A DNA stretch of 59,535 nt from an uncultured Rhodospirillales bacterium (lineage in GTDB: Bacteria; Pseudomonadota; Alphaproteobacteria; Reyranellales; Reyranellaceae), in the NCBI GenBank assembly GCA_902825855.1, contig CADECW010000027.1, positions 1-59,535 on the forward strand. Reading direction: 5' to 3'. A program made the translations under genes and the position numbers. The notes under the pieces were generated by a model, which saw only the letters and a program-made list of their open reading frames with translations, ran no database searches and was not told where the DNA came from. How positions within the stretch are numbered: position 1 is the stretch's first letter; every line of letters starts with the position of its first letter. This document shows positions 33,524-44,009 of the stretch, piece after piece.

Positions 33524-34684
33524 TCAGTCCGCCAGCACTGCCCCAAGCCGCTTGGCGATCTCCTCGAGCATGACCTCCGACGCGCCGCCGCCGATTGCCT
33601 GGACGCGGGCGTCGCGCGCCATGCGTTCGACCGCGGTCTCACGGACGAATCCCATGCCGCCGTGGAACTGCACGCAGTCGTAGAGGACCTGGTTCACGAG
33701 GTCTCCGGCCAGTGCCTTCACCATCGACACCTGGGCGACGCAGTCCTGGCCCTGGGCATCGAGCCAGGCGGTGTGATGCACGAGCTGGCGCGCCGCCTCG
33801 ACCTCGGCGAGGCGGCGCGACAGTCTTTGACGGATCGCCTGCTTGTCCCACAATGGCTTGCCGAAAGCGATGCGCTGGCTGACGTGTTCGAAGGTGAGCC
33901 GGATCGCCTCGCGCGCCTCGGCCATGGCCATGGCGCCGATCACCAGCCGCTCGGTCTGGAAGTTGGCCATGATCGAATAGAAGCCGCGATTGGGCTCGCC
34001 CAGCACGTTGTCGGACGGCACACGGCAATCCTCGAAGATCAGCTCGGCCGTGTCCGAGGAACGCCACCCCGTCTTGTCGAGAGCGCGACCGACTCTGAAG
34101 CCCGGCGTGCCCTTCTCGACCATGAAGATAGTGATTGCACGGCTGCCCTTGGCTTCAGGATCGGTGCGGGCGGCAATGAAATAGAGATCGCCGTGCACGC
34201 CGTTGGTGATGAACATCTTGGCGCCGTTCAGCACATAGTCGTTGCCGTCGCGCACGGCCCGGGTGCGGATACCGGCGACGTCGGAGCCGGCGCCCGGCTC
34301 CGTGACGGCGACGGCCGTGATGGTCTGCCCCGCCATGACACCCGGCAGGTACTTCTCGAGCTGGCGCTTGGTGCCGAAGCGCACCAGATGCGGGCTCGCC
34401 ATGTCGGTATGCACCAGCACGGTGATGGCGAAGCCGCCATGCGTCGAGCGGCCGACCTCCTCGGCGAGCACGACCGAGGCGCGCGCATCGAGGCCGGCGC
34501 CGCCCATCGCCTCGGGCACGCGCAGCGAGAACAGGCCAAGCTCGCCCATCTCGCGCAACACATCGCGCGGAACGAAGCCAGCTTCCTCCCATTTCGGTCC
34601 GTGCGGCTTCACCTTCTCGTCGACGAAGCGACGGAGCTGTGCGCGGATAAGGTCGTGCTCTTCCGTGAAGATGGGATGTGTCAT
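33524..34684 (-). CDS. Acyl-CoA dehydrogenase
   Basis: 386 aa, the standard length. FAD/CoA-binding signatures AVTEPGAGSDVAGI (near residue 133) and the FITNG block (near 160) are clear, along with QLVHHTAWLDAQ and the C-terminal QFHGGMGFVRETAVERMARDAR region (first part near 335). It oxidises an acyl-CoA to the 2-enoyl-CoA, passing electrons to ETF. The catalytic glutamate position could not be settled by eye. It stands at the head of the minus-strand acyl-CoA set ending at 31235. Confidence 0.92.
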   Translation of the reverse strand: MTHPIFTEEHDLIRAQLRRFVDEKVKPHGPKWEEAGFVPRDVLREMGELGLFSLRVPEAMGGAGLDARASVVLAEEVGRSTHGGFAITVLVHTDMASPHLVRFGTKRQLEKYLPGVMAGQTITAVAVTEPGAGSDVAGIRTRAVRDGNDYVLNGAKMFITNGVHGDLYFIAARTDPEAKGSRAITIFMVEKGTPGFRVGRALDKTGWRSSDTAELIFEDCRVPSDNVLGEPNRGFYSIMANFQTERLVIGAMAMAEAREAIRLTFEHVSQRIAFGKPLWDKQAIRQRLSRRLAEVEAARQLVHHTAWLDAQGQDCVAQVSMVKALAGDLVNQVLYDCVQFHGGMGFVRETAVERMARDARVQAIGGGASEVMLEEIAKRLGAVLAD

Positions 34685-34737
34685 GGCGGCCGGATGCTAC
34701 ACTCGGGCCATGTCACGCGACACTGTCGAACTGCACG

Positions 34738-36696
34738 TCACGCGGCCAGCCCCGCCATCATGCCCTCGTAGACCGCCTCCTCGGCGGAGCGCGGAGCCAG
34801 GCAGTCTCCGGCAAGGTGTAGCGGAACGCCGAGCGCGGCGAGTTCTTCCTCGAGCGACGTATTCGGCCGATGGCCAAGGGAGAGCACCACCGTCTCGACC
34901 TCGTTAGCGATGATCGGCTCTCCCGAGACGATGTGCGCCATGTAGGCGGTGTCGGCATCGACACCGAACAGCCGCGCATAGGGGATCACCTCGACGCCGA
35001 GCTTGTGCAGCTTGCCCACCCAATGGTCGCGCAGATATTGCTGGAGGTTCTGTCCCGCATGCGTGCCGGTGATGGCGAGGCGCACATGCCGGCCCTCCCG
35101 CGCGAGCTTCTCGGCAAGGCCCATTCCGACCCAGTCGCAGCGCCAGTCGGCCACCAGTACGCGCCCGCCGGGGTTGGCGCGGCCCTCGAGCACGGCCCAG
35201 GCATCGAGCACGTGCCCTTCCTCGGCGCCCTCGATCGCGGGGCGATAGGGCAGCCCGCCGGTCGCGACGATGACGGCGTCAGGCCGCTCGCGCCGCACCG
35301 TCTCGGCCGAGACGGGCGCGTCGAGCCTCACCTCGACGCCGGCGCGCGCCAGCTCGTGCCGCAGGTTGGTGACGAGCCCACCGAACTCCGCGCGCTCGGG
35401 CAACAGCTGGGCCAGAAGCACCTGCCCGCCAAGCTGGCGGCCAGCCTCAAGAAGTGTGACTCGATGGCCGCGCCCGGCAGCCGTCAGCGCCGCCTTCATG
35501 CCCGCCGGTCCGCCGCCGGCGACGAGGATGCGCCGCGGCGTGGCAGACTTCGCGATGCTGCCCAGCTGGCGCTCCCGCCCGGTCACCGGGTTCTGGATGC
35601 AGGAGATTCCGACGCCCATGTGGTAGTGCCCGATGCAGGACTGGTTGCAGGCGATGCAGGCGCGGATGTCGTCGATGCGGCCCGCGCGGGCCTTGTTGGG
35701 CATCTCGGGGTCCGAGATCATCGCGCGTGTCATGCCGCACATATCGGCCTGTCCGGCGGCAAGCACGGCCTCGGCGAGCTGCGGCTGGTTGATGCGGCCG
35801 GCGACGAGCACGGGCAGGCCGACGGCAGCGCGTAGCGTGCCGGCCTTCGGGGCGACGTAGGCGTGCGCGATCTCCATCGGCGGCACGACGTGCACCGAGC
35901 CGCCGAGGCCCTGCATCGAGCCGTAGGTGATGTTGACATAGTCGATCGCCCGCCTTGCCTTCAGCGCCTGACAGATTGCGATCACCTCGTCCTTGTCGAG
36001 GCCGCCGGGCTCCACCTCCTCGGCAGAGATGCGAATGCCGAGCGCCGGCCCGTCGCCCAGGCCGTTGCGGACCGTGGCCAGGAGATCGGTGAGGAAGCGC
36101 AGCCGATTCTCGAAGCTGCCGCCGTAAGCGTCGGTGCGCTGGTTGTGGCGGGGATTGAGGAAGTCCGAGATGAGGAGCCCGTGGCTCGCCAGCAATTCGA
36201 TGCCGTCGAAGCCCGCCTCGCCGAAGCGCCGCGCCGCCTTGCCGGCCTCTTCGACGATCTCCTCGATCAGCGCCACCGGCATCGCGCGCGGCATGGTGTG
36301 GAAGCGCTGGTCGGGGACGACGGAAGGCGCGTAGGCGACGCCGCGCAGTCCCCCGGAAAGCCGTTTCGTCACCCGCCCGGAATGCGAGATCTGGCCGAAG
36401 AGCCTGGCGCCGTGCCGGTGGACGCTGTCGGCGAGGTTCCTGAGACCGGGAATGCAATCGTCGCTGGCCACGATCAGCTCGGGGCTGTCGGTGAAGCCAG
36501 TGGCGTGGAAGCGGGCGGCCTCGACGACGATCAGACCGGCGCCGCCCTTGGCCCGCGCCTCGTGATAGGCAACGAAGTCGTCCCCTGGCAGCCCGCCCTT
36601 GGCAAGGTAGGTCTGGTGGCCGGTCGAGAGGATGCGATTGCGGATCTCTGTGTTGCGCAACCTCATGGGGGAAAAGAGGTGGGGGAAGGAGGTCAT
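34738..36696 (-). CDS. TMADH/2,4-dienoyl-CoA reductase-type iron-sulphur flavoenzyme
   Basis: 652 aa from ATG 36694-36696. An N-terminal old-yellow-enzyme FMN barrel (FPHLFSPMRLRNTEIRNRI at the start; HGLLISDFLNP near 178) is followed by the [4Fe-4S] ligands C-x2-C-x3-C-x11-C (CIACNQSC near 347). The C-terminal part carries two dinucleotide folds, the first VAGGGPAGMKAA near 391. This is the layout of trimethylamine dehydrogenase, histamine dehydrogenase, FadH and stachydrine demethylase. The overlap of 4 bp with the M24 gene and the PotDABC-type importer nearby point to an N-methylated or amine substrate rather than fatty acid oxidation. The long open frame upstream is only a shadow of the M24 gene. 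Confidence 0.88.
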   Translation of the reverse strand: MTSFPHLFSPMRLRNTEIRNRILSTGHQTYLAKGGLPGDDFVAYHEARAKGGAGLIVVEAARFHATGFTDSPELIVASDDCIPGLRNLADSVHRHGARLFGQISHSGRVTKRLSGGLRGVAYAPSVVPDQRFHTMPRAMPVALIEEIVEEAGKAARRFGEAGFDGIELLASHGLLISDFLNPRHNQRTDAYGGSFENRLRFLTDLLATVRNGLGDGPALGIRISAEEVEPGGLDKDEVIAICQALKARRAIDYVNITYGSMQGLGGSVHVVPPMEIAHAYVAPKAGTLRAAVGLPVLVAGRINQPQLAEAVLAAGQADMCGMTRAMISDPEMPNKARAGRIDDIRACIACNQSCIGHYHMGVGISCIQNPVTGRERQLGSIAKSATPRRILVAGGGPAGMKAALTAAGRGHRVTLLEAGRQLGGQVLLAQLLPERAEFGGLVTNLRHELARAGVEVRLDAPVSAETVRRERPDAVIVATGGLPYRPAIEGAEEGHVLDAWAVLEGRANPGGRVLVADWRCDWVGMGLAEKLAREGRHVRLAITGTHAGQNLQQYLRDHWVGKLHKLGVEVIPYARLFGVDADTAYMAHIVSGEPIIANEVETVVLSLGHRPNTSLEEELAALGVPLHLAGDCLAPRSAEEAVYEGMMAGLAA

Positions 36697-37853
36697 GCGC
36701 ACACCGTGTACTCCGGCGAGAGCCGGCTTAGCACCTCCGCGCCCGTGGACGTCAGCACGATCGTATGGCCGAGCGACATGGCGAGGTTCTTCTCGGCGTC
36801 GATCAGGATCGCATGCAGGAACAGCACCATGCCGGGAGCGGCGGGTGTCGCGTTTCCGGAATAGAGCATCGGCGGGACGTCCATCCAGGTTGGGCGATAG
36901 AGTGCCCCGAGCGAATAGCCGCAGGCCGACATGCGTGCATGGCCGTAGCCTGCCGCGTCGTAGACCCGCCGATGGGCATCGTCGATCTCGCCGAGCGGGC
37001 GGCCTGGTCTCGCCGCCTCGGTCATCGCCGCGAGCGCCTCGCGCGTCACCTCGAACATCGCGCGCTGGTCCGGGTTGGCCTTGCCGATGGCAACCGTACG
37101 CATCAGGCAGGCACAGTAGTGCCGGTAGCTGCCGGCGAATTCGAGAGTCAGCTGGTCGACCGGATCGAGATTGCGAAAGCCGGTGGCACTGCGGATGAGG
37201 AGCGCCCGGTCGCCGGAGCCGAGCACGGGGCCGGAGGGCGGCGGGTCGCCTCCGCCCGCCAGGATCGGCACCGCGCCCGCGGCGGCGATGTCCCCTTCGA
37301 AGGCGCCCGGCCGCGCCGTCGCCAGCATCGCCTCGAGGGACTGGTCGGCAAGCTCCGCGGCCCGGCGCACGCAGGCGATTTCCGCCGGCGATTTCACCAG
37401 CCGCAGGATGCGGACGATGTGGGAGGCGTCGACGAGGTCGCACCAGTCCGCGAGGCGTTTGCGCACAAGCTCGTACTTGTCGGCCGTCAGCCCGAACGTA
37501 CGCATCTCGATGCCGACGCGGGCGCCTTTCAGTCCCCTCTCGGCCAGGATCTCGGCAAGCTCCCGGCTCGGGTCGCTGCCTTCCTGGTCGTACCACAGGC
37601 GGATGTCCTCGATGATCGAGGTGCGGCGCGCCTGCTCGAGATCCGGCCGCCGCGTGAGGAGCGTGATCGGCCCCTCGCCCCGGGTCAGCACGGCACACTG
37701 GAAGAAGACAAAACCGCTCGTATCGAAGCCGGTGAGATAATAGAGGCTCTCTTGCGCGAAGAGCAAAACAGCGTCCAACCCGTTGGCGGCAAGCGCTTGG
37801 CGCGCTGCGGCTATGCGGCTCTCGAACTCCGTCCGCTCGAAGTGCAGCGCCAT
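36693..37853 (-). CDS. M24-fold hydrolase without metal ligands (creatinase/ectoine hydrolase type)
   Basis: 386 aa from ATG 37851-37853. N-terminal creatinase domain (ERTEFESRIAAARQALAANG) and C-terminal pita-bread domain. The positions that bind metal in aminopeptidase P are altered: LTLEFAGSYRHYCACLMRT has Glu, Cys or Ala where two aspartates are expected. The block GYGHARMSACGYSLG with the following PTWMD resembles creatinase and ectoine hydrolase DoeA. Such enzymes hydrolyse small cyclic or guanidino/amide compounds, not peptides. It overlaps the TMADH-like gene by 4 bp and is divergent from the importer at 37995. A substrate such as a compatible solute is likely but unproven. Confidence 0.83.
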   Translation of the reverse strand: MALHFERTEFESRIAAARQALAANGLDAVLLFAQESLYYLTGFDTSGFVFFQCAVLTRGEGPITLLTRRPDLEQARRTSIIEDIRLWYDQEGSDPSRELAEILAERGLKGARVGIEMRTFGLTADKYELVRKRLADWCDLVDASHIVRILRLVKSPAEIACVRRAAELADQSLEAMLATARPGAFEGDIAAAGAVPILAGGGDPPPSGPVLGSGDRALLIRSATGFRNLDPVDQLTLEFAGSYRHYCACLMRTVAIGKANPDQRAMFEVTREALAAMTEAARPGRPLGEIDDAHRRVYDAAGYGHARMSACGYSLGALYRPTWMDVPPMLYSGNATPAAPGMVLFLHAILIDAEKNLAMSLGHTIVLTSTGAEVLSRLSPEYTVCA

Positions 37854-37994
37854 GGTCGTCTCCCTGCCGGCTGGCGTGCCGAGCCTAGTGACCCGCCAAG
37901 CCCCGCGCAAACCCGCGCTCGCGTAATGCCTTGACGGGCGGCCGGCCGTGCCGCGAAATGCGTTGGCCGGTTGGGCTCGCAATGGGGGATCACG
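37854..37994. promoter_or_regulatory. Divergent promoter region, M24 gene / polyamine-type importer
   Basis: 141 bp between the two starts. TTGACG at 37931-37936 is a fair -35 for the plus strand, but the hexamer 17 nt later (CGAAAT) is poor, so the promoter is only suggested. GGGGG at 37984-37988 serves as ribosome site for the ATG at 37995. No repeat or operator was seen. Confidence 0.35.
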
Positions 37995-39056
37995 ATGATC
38001 AGGAAGTGCGGCGGAGCAATTTCACTCGCATGCGCGGCTTTGTTGCTCGCCGCTCCGCAAGCGGTGGGGCAGGACAAGAAGACGCTCACCATCTCTTCGT
38101 GGGGCGGCGCCTTCCAGAAAGCGCAGAAGGAAGCGTGGTTCGGCATCGTCGAGAAGGAGCTCAACGTCGTCATCAAGGAGGACAACACCTCCGGCCTCGC
38201 CGATGTGCGCACGCAGGTCGCCTCCGGAAAGCCGACCTGGGACCTCACGACCCAGGGCGCCTACAGCTGCGCGTTGCTGGAAAAGGAAGGCCGCCTCGAG
38301 AAGTTCGATGGAGAGACCATCAAGGCACTGGCCGACATCCCGGCGACGCTCGGCCGCTCGGAGCACTGCGCGCCGCAGATCGTCTACTCGGTCGCCATCG
38401 GCTGGCGTGACAAGGCATACCCGGGCAAGGAACCGTCGGGCTGGGCATCGTTCTGGGATACCAAGAACTTCCCCGGCCAGCGTTCCGTGCGCAAGCATCC
38501 GATTTACGCTCTCGAGATGGCATTGATCGCGGACGGCGTGCCGATGGACAAACTCTATCCGCTTGATGTCGACCGCGCCTTCAAGAAGCTCGAGCAGCTG
38601 AAGCCTCACGTGCTCGTCTGGTGGAGCTCGGGTGCCCAGTCCGCGCAGGTGCTGAAGGACGGCGAGGTCGATATGGTCGCGGCGTGGAACGGCCGCATTC
38701 AGGCGCTGGAGACCGAGCCCGAGGGGAAGGGCGGCAAGGTCAAGAGCACCTTCAATCAGCAGATCATCGTCTCCGACAGCTGGATGATCCCGAAGGGCGC
38801 GCCCAACCGGGAACTCGCCATGAAGGCGATCGCGATCATGTCGCGGCCCGAGGTCAACGCCCGCATCTCGAACTACATCAACTATGCGCCGTCCAACGCC
38901 AAGGCCTACGACACCGGCGTCATCCCGAAGGACAAGCTGCCTGGTCTGCCGAACTCGCCAGAAAATTTCGAGAAGGGCTTCGTGCAGGACGTCTCGTGGT
39001 GGGTCAACAACGCGGACGCGATGGTGAAGCGCTTTGACGCCTTCCTGCAACAGTAG
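37995..39056 (+). CDS. PotD/PotF-like periplasmic binding protein
   Basis: 353 aa from ATG 37995, chosen because a G-rich ribosome site precedes it and a clean Sec signal peptide follows (MIRKCGG, hydrophobic core, cleavage near VGQ, residue 26). The mature start KKTLTISSWGGAFQKAQKEAW is the hallmark of the spermidine/putrescine-type (SBP_bac_8) family. WWSSGAQSAQVLKDGEVDM near residue 210 is the second lobe motif. It feeds the importer encoded immediately downstream. Family members bind polyamines, opines, GABA and betaines. Confidence 0.88.
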   Translation: MIRKCGGAISLACAALLLAAPQAVGQDKKTLTISSWGGAFQKAQKEAWFGIVEKELNVVIKEDNTSGLADVRTQVASGKPTWDLTTQGAYSCALLEKEGRLEKFDGETIKALADIPATLGRSEHCAPQIVYSVAIGWRDKAYPGKEPSGWASFWDTKNFPGQRSVRKHPIYALEMALIADGVPMDKLYPLDVDRAFKKLEQLKPHVLVWWSSGAQSAQVLKDGEVDMVAAWNGRIQALETEPEGKGGKVKSTFNQQIIVSDSWMIPKGAPNRELAMKAIAIMSRPEVNARISNYINYAPSNAKAYDTGVIPKDKLPGLPNSPENFEKGFVQDVSWWVNNADAMVKRFDAFLQQ

Positions 39057-39122
39057 AAGGTCGTCCGGCAGGAGCCGGCCGCAGGACGGCCGGCTCAGCG
39101 TTTGCATGCACGGGAGGCCGAG

Positions 39123-40219
<1,097 letters not shown>

Positions 40220-40223
<4 letters not shown>

Positions 40224-41140
40224 CCACGACCAGCCTCGTCAACCACGATGGCCGGCGCGACCACGGGGCCTCGAAGGCACCCAACGAGGCCGCCTACCGC
40301 AAGCGGGAGCGAGGTGAGACGACGGCGCTGGCGGCGCTCACCTTGCCGGGCCTCCTGCTCATCGGCGCCATTGCCCTCGCTCCGATAGCCTGGCTCTTCT
40401 GGCTTTCGTTCCGCAGTGGCTCAGGCTTCACACTCGAGCACTACGAGCGCCTGCTGCACCCGACCTACACACTGACACTTCAGGCGACGTTCGAGCTCTC
40501 GTTCCTGGTCACGGCCATCTGCATCGCGCTCGGCTATCCCCTTGCCTATCTCATCTCGCAGGTGCGCCCCCGGCTCGCTGCGATCCTCTTGCTGCTGGTG
40601 CTGTTCCCGGTTTGGACGTCACTTCTCGTGCGCTGCTACGCCTGGCTCGTGCTGCTGCAGCGGCGTGGAGTGGTCAACAGCTGGCTCCAGGACATGGGGT
40701 TGATCGAGGTGCCCCTGAGGCTCATGCACAACTTTACGGGCACCGCGATCGGCATGATTCACATCATGCTGCCGTTTATGGTGCTGCCGCTCTACGCCAC
40801 CATGCGATCCATCAACCGCGACTACACGCGCGCAGCGGCGAACCTCGGCGCCTCGCCGGTGCAGGCGTTCTGGCACGTGTTCGTGCCGCTGTCGCTTCCC
40901 GGCCTATTCGCCGGCATCATCATCGTCTTCGTGCTCTGCCTCGGTTTCTACGTGACGCCGGCACTGCTCGGCGGCGGACGAGTGATGATGTGGTCGATGC
41001 AGATCGAGCGCAACGTCACCTATCACTCGGACTGGGGTGCCGCGAGCGCATTGGGTGTCGTGCTGCTCACCATGACGCTCGCCATACTCTGGGGCGTCGG
41101 CCGCCTCATCGGTTTCGACCGCATCGTGGGAGGCCGGTAG
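40220..41140 (+). CDS. PotB-type ABC permease
   Basis: 306 aa. A hydrophilic N-terminal stretch of about 35 residues precedes six membrane segments. The EAA loop AAANLGASPVQAFWHVFVPL lies near residue 210. The start ATG overlaps the ATPase stop (ATGA), and the stop is directly followed by the next ATG. It forms the membrane pore with the PotC-type protein. Confidence 0.92.
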
Positions 41141-42004
41141 ATGCTGAGGCGGCCCGCGACTGAAACGCAGATCACCCATGCCGGCCGGCTGTGGCTCTAT
41201 GTGCTCGGCGCGCTGATCATGCTGTTCCTCATCCTGCCGAGCCTGCTCGTCGTCCCCTTGAGCTTCTCCGACTCGCGCTACCTCGCGTTCCCGCCGCCCG
41301 GTTGGTCGACGCGCTGGTACGAGGCCTACTTCGGCGCCATCGAGTGGCGTGACGCGACGGCGATGTCGTTCACCGCGGCAACTCTGACGATGGTCATCTC
41401 GACCGCGCTCGGTACGCTTGCAGCCTATGGCATGCACACCTCGCGCTCCCGCTTCATCCAGCTCGCCTACGCGACGTTCATGCTGCCGCTCATCATTCCC
41501 GGTATCCTGATCGCGATCGGCATTTTCCTGCTCTATGCCCATCTCGGGCTCAACAACACGCTCACCGGCATCGTGCTGGCGCACTCGGTAATGGCGATCC
41601 CACTGGTCGTGATCCTGGTCGCCTCGAGCCTCAAGAGCTACGACATGAACCAGGAGATGGTGGCGCGCAGCCTCGGCGCCAGCCGCCCCTGGGCATTCCT
41701 CACGGTGACGCTGCCGCAGATCAAGACCTCGGTGATATCGGCAGCGCTCCTGGCCTTCATCACCTCGCTGGACGAGGTCGTGATCTCGCTCTTCATCGCC
41801 GGCGGCGACAAGGCGACCTTGACGCGGCGCATGTTCAACGCGCTTCGCGACGAGATCGATCCGACGATCGCGGCCATCTCGACGCTGCTGATCCTGATAT
41901 CGATCCTGCTCCTCGGCTTGACCCAGCTCCTGCAGCGATCGCCGATCCGGCCGCAGCCCACCTCCGGCAACGAACCCTCGCCGCGAAGGCCCGCCAGGGC
42001 ATAG
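41141..42004 (+). CDS. PotC-type ABC permease
   Basis: 287 aa with six membrane segments. The EAA loop VARSLGASRPWAFLTVTLPQ is near residue 172. The ATG begins at the base after the PotB-type stop. The C-terminal tail is Pro/Arg-rich and probably cytoplasmic. The M20 gene follows after 38 bp. Confidence 0.92.
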   Translation: MLRRPATETQITHAGRLWLYVLGALIMLFLILPSLLVVPLSFSDSRYLAFPPPGWSTRWYEAYFGAIEWRDATAMSFTAATLTMVISTALGTLAAYGMHTSRSRFIQLAYATFMLPLIIPGILIAIGIFLLYAHLGLNNTLTGIVLAHSVMAIPLVVILVASSLKSYDMNQEMVARSLGASRPWAFLTVTLPQIKTSVISAALLAFITSLDEVVISLFIAGGDKATLTRRMFNALRDEIDPTIAAISTLLILISILLLGLTQLLQRSPIRPQPTSGNEPSPRRPARA

Positions 42005-42042
42005 CCGTCGTCAGGCGCGAGCATGCGGCATGGAGACAGAAC

Positions 42043-43293
42043 ATGGCGAAGAGTGATCGTGAGCAGCTGAAGGCCTGGATCGACGAGGATCGCGACACGC
42101 TGGTCGCGTTCCTGAGAGCCTTCGTGCGCTGCCGGAGTCCCAACCCGCCGGGCGACACGCGCTCGACAGCCGACTTCATCACCGGCGAGCTCAGGGCACG
42201 CGGCATCGACTACCGCATCATCTCGCCCCACCCCGAGATGCCCAACATCGTCGCGACCTTCTCGGCTGGCCAGCCAGGAAAGCATCTTGTGCTCAACGGC
42301 CACATCGACGTGTTTCCCGTCGCCGACGACGGCCACGGATGGACGAAGGACCCCTGGGGCGGCGAGCTCGTCGACGGAAAGGTCTACGGCCGCGGCGCCG
42401 CCGACATGAAATGCGGCACCTCGGCGTCGATCTGGACCTACATCTACCTGTCGCGGATCAAGGATCGCCTCAAAGGGCGTCTCACCCTCACGGCCGTTTC
42501 CGACGAGGAGACGTTCGGCCCCTACGGCGCCCGTTATCTCATGGAGCACCACCCGGAGGTTCACGGGGACGCGCTCCTCAATGGCGAGCCGTCGAGCCCG
42601 TTCAGCGTGCGATTCGGCGAGAAGGGCCCGCTGTGGCTGGAGTTCACGGTTCGGACTGCCGGCGCGCACGGCGCCTATACGCACGCGACGGGAAGCGCCA
42701 CCAAGGTCGCCATGGCTCTCGCCACGCGGCTCGAGGACGTGACGGCAATCAGGCCCGAGCTTTCCGACAACATCACGCGAGGCATCGATGCCGGGCGAGC
42801 GACGATGGACCGCGCGATGGGCAAGGGCGCGGGTGACATTGCCGACAAGGTCACGCTCAACATCGGCACCATCAGGGGTGGCGTGAAAGTCAACATGGTG
42901 CCGTCGAGCGCCGTGTTCGAAACCGACATCCGCCTGCCGCTCGGCGTGACCCGCGAGCGCGTGCTGGCCGAGGTCGAGAAGATCCTGAAGGACTTCCCCG
43001 ACGCCACGATGAAGGAGACGAACTGCAACCTCCCCTCCTGGGTCGACCCCGCCTGCGACATCATCGAAATCGTGCAGGCCACCGTGGAGGAGCTGCGCGG
43101 TTTCCGCCCGACGCCGATCGTCAGCCTCGGCGGTACCGATGCTCGTCTTTGGCGCTACCGCAACATACCGACATGCGTCTATGGCCCTTTCCCTCACGGC
43201 ATGGGCTCCCATGACGAGCACGTCGACGTGGAGGAATTTCTGCACATCGTGCGCACGCACGTGCTCGCATCCTACGACTACATGTCGCGTTGA
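42043..43293 (+). CDS. M20-family zinc hydrolase (ArgE/DapE/carboxypeptidase G2 type)
   Basis: 416 aa cytoplasmic metallo-hydrolase. The zinc ligands are visible in order: NGHIDVFPV (His, near 86), GRGAADMKCG (Asp, near 117), SDEETFG (catalytic Glu and ligand Glu, near 152), and the C-terminal GSHDEHVDVEEF (His, near 390). The central lid domain carries the THATGSATK loop. Members deacylate or deformylate N-acyl amino acids or cut dipeptides. Sitting behind the PotDABC-type importer, 38 bp after its last gene, it likely releases an amino acid from the imported or partly hydrolysed compound. Start chosen at ATG 42043. Confidence 0.88.
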   Translation: MAKSDREQLKAWIDEDRDTLVAFLRAFVRCRSPNPPGDTRSTADFITGELRARGIDYRIISPHPEMPNIVATFSAGQPGKHLVLNGHIDVFPVADDGHGWTKDPWGGELVDGKVYGRGAADMKCGTSASIWTYIYLSRIKDRLKGRLTLTAVSDEETFGPYGARYLMEHHPEVHGDALLNGEPSSPFSVRFGEKGPLWLEFTVRTAGAHGAYTHATGSATKVAMALATRLEDVTAIRPELSDNITRGIDAGRATMDRAMGKGAGDIADKVTLNIGTIRGGVKVNMVPSSAVFETDIRLPLGVTRERVLAEVEKILKDFPDATMKETNCNLPSWVDPACDIIEIVQATVEELRGFRPTPIVSLGGTDARLWRYRNIPTCVYGPFPHGMGSHDEHVDVEEFLHIVRTHVLASYDYMSR

Positions 43294-43435
43294 GATCGCA
43301 GCCTGCCGCCACCGGCCCGTACTGTCGAGCCACTACAGCAGACGTCCCGCCAGTCCGGTCGACATCGCCTCGACAATGACGTCACAATGTTCACGCCGAT
43401 AGGCTGGTGCAGTGCTCACTGAACAGGAGGACACC

Positions 43436-43936
43436 ATGATCCATCATCTGTCGATTGCCGCACGCGACCCCAAGCACGCCGCCGAGGTCTTGGCGGAGAT
43501 CATGGGGGGCAAGGCAGTGCCTTTTCCACCCAACCCGGGCAGCTTCTTCGCGTTGCAGCTCGACGACCACGGCTCCGGGGTCGAGGTCTATCCGGCCGGG
43601 ACCGAATTGCAGCCCGCAGGCGAGGAAGGCGGCAGCTTTGTCAGGAAGCCCCGAGAGGGCCGCGGCTTCGGTGCCACACACTTCGCGCTCAGCGTCGCAG
43701 CCGACGCTGGCAATGTGAAAAAGATCGCCGAGCGCGCCGGCTGGCACTGTGTGACCTGCAATCGCGGGCCGTTCCATGTGATCGAAGTCTGGGTCGAAAA
43801 CGACACGATGGTCGAGGTCTTGCCGCCGGACTTCGCAGCCGAGTACCTGGCCTGGACCCGGCCCGACACAGTCGCAACCCGAATGGCTGGCGCTGCCAGC
43901 TCAGGCGCCCGTCGCTCCCGCGCCCGCTCGGCCTAG
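43436..43936 (+). CDS. VOC-family protein
   Basis: 166 aa from ATG 43436, preceded by AGGAGG. The start IHHLSIAARDPKHAAEVLAEIMGG places a histidine at residue 3 as expected for the first VOC metal ligand; ATHFALSV near 80 and MVEVLPPDF near 133 supply the other strands. A Ser/Arg/Ala-rich tail of about 20 residues is low complexity. Fosfomycin-resistance-type or dioxygenase roles cannot be separated. It stands alone on its strand, 142 bp after the M20 gene. Confidence 0.78.
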   Translation: MIHHLSIAARDPKHAAEVLAEIMGGKAVPFPPNPGSFFALQLDDHGSGVEVYPAGTELQPAGEEGGSFVRKPREGRGFGATHFALSVAADAGNVKKIAERAGWHCVTCNRGPFHVIEVWVENDTMVEVLPPDFAAEYLAWTRPDTVATRMAGAASSGARRSRARSA

Positions 43937-44009
43937 CTCACAGGGCAGATAGCGGGTAGATCCGGGGCTGTCAGGTCCAGGCAACCTGGCTTCGAGCACC
44001 AGGTAAGCA

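Noticed and set aside
36697..37698. 334-codon extension of the TMADH-like frame, giving 986 residues
   Set aside because: It shadows the M24 gene, has no family features and the ATG at 36694-36696 begins a canonical OYE domain.
41638..43260. 540-codon minus-strand frame antisense to PotC-type and M20 genes
   Set aside because: Antisense shadow caused by high GC; no motif, while the plus-strand genes are clear.
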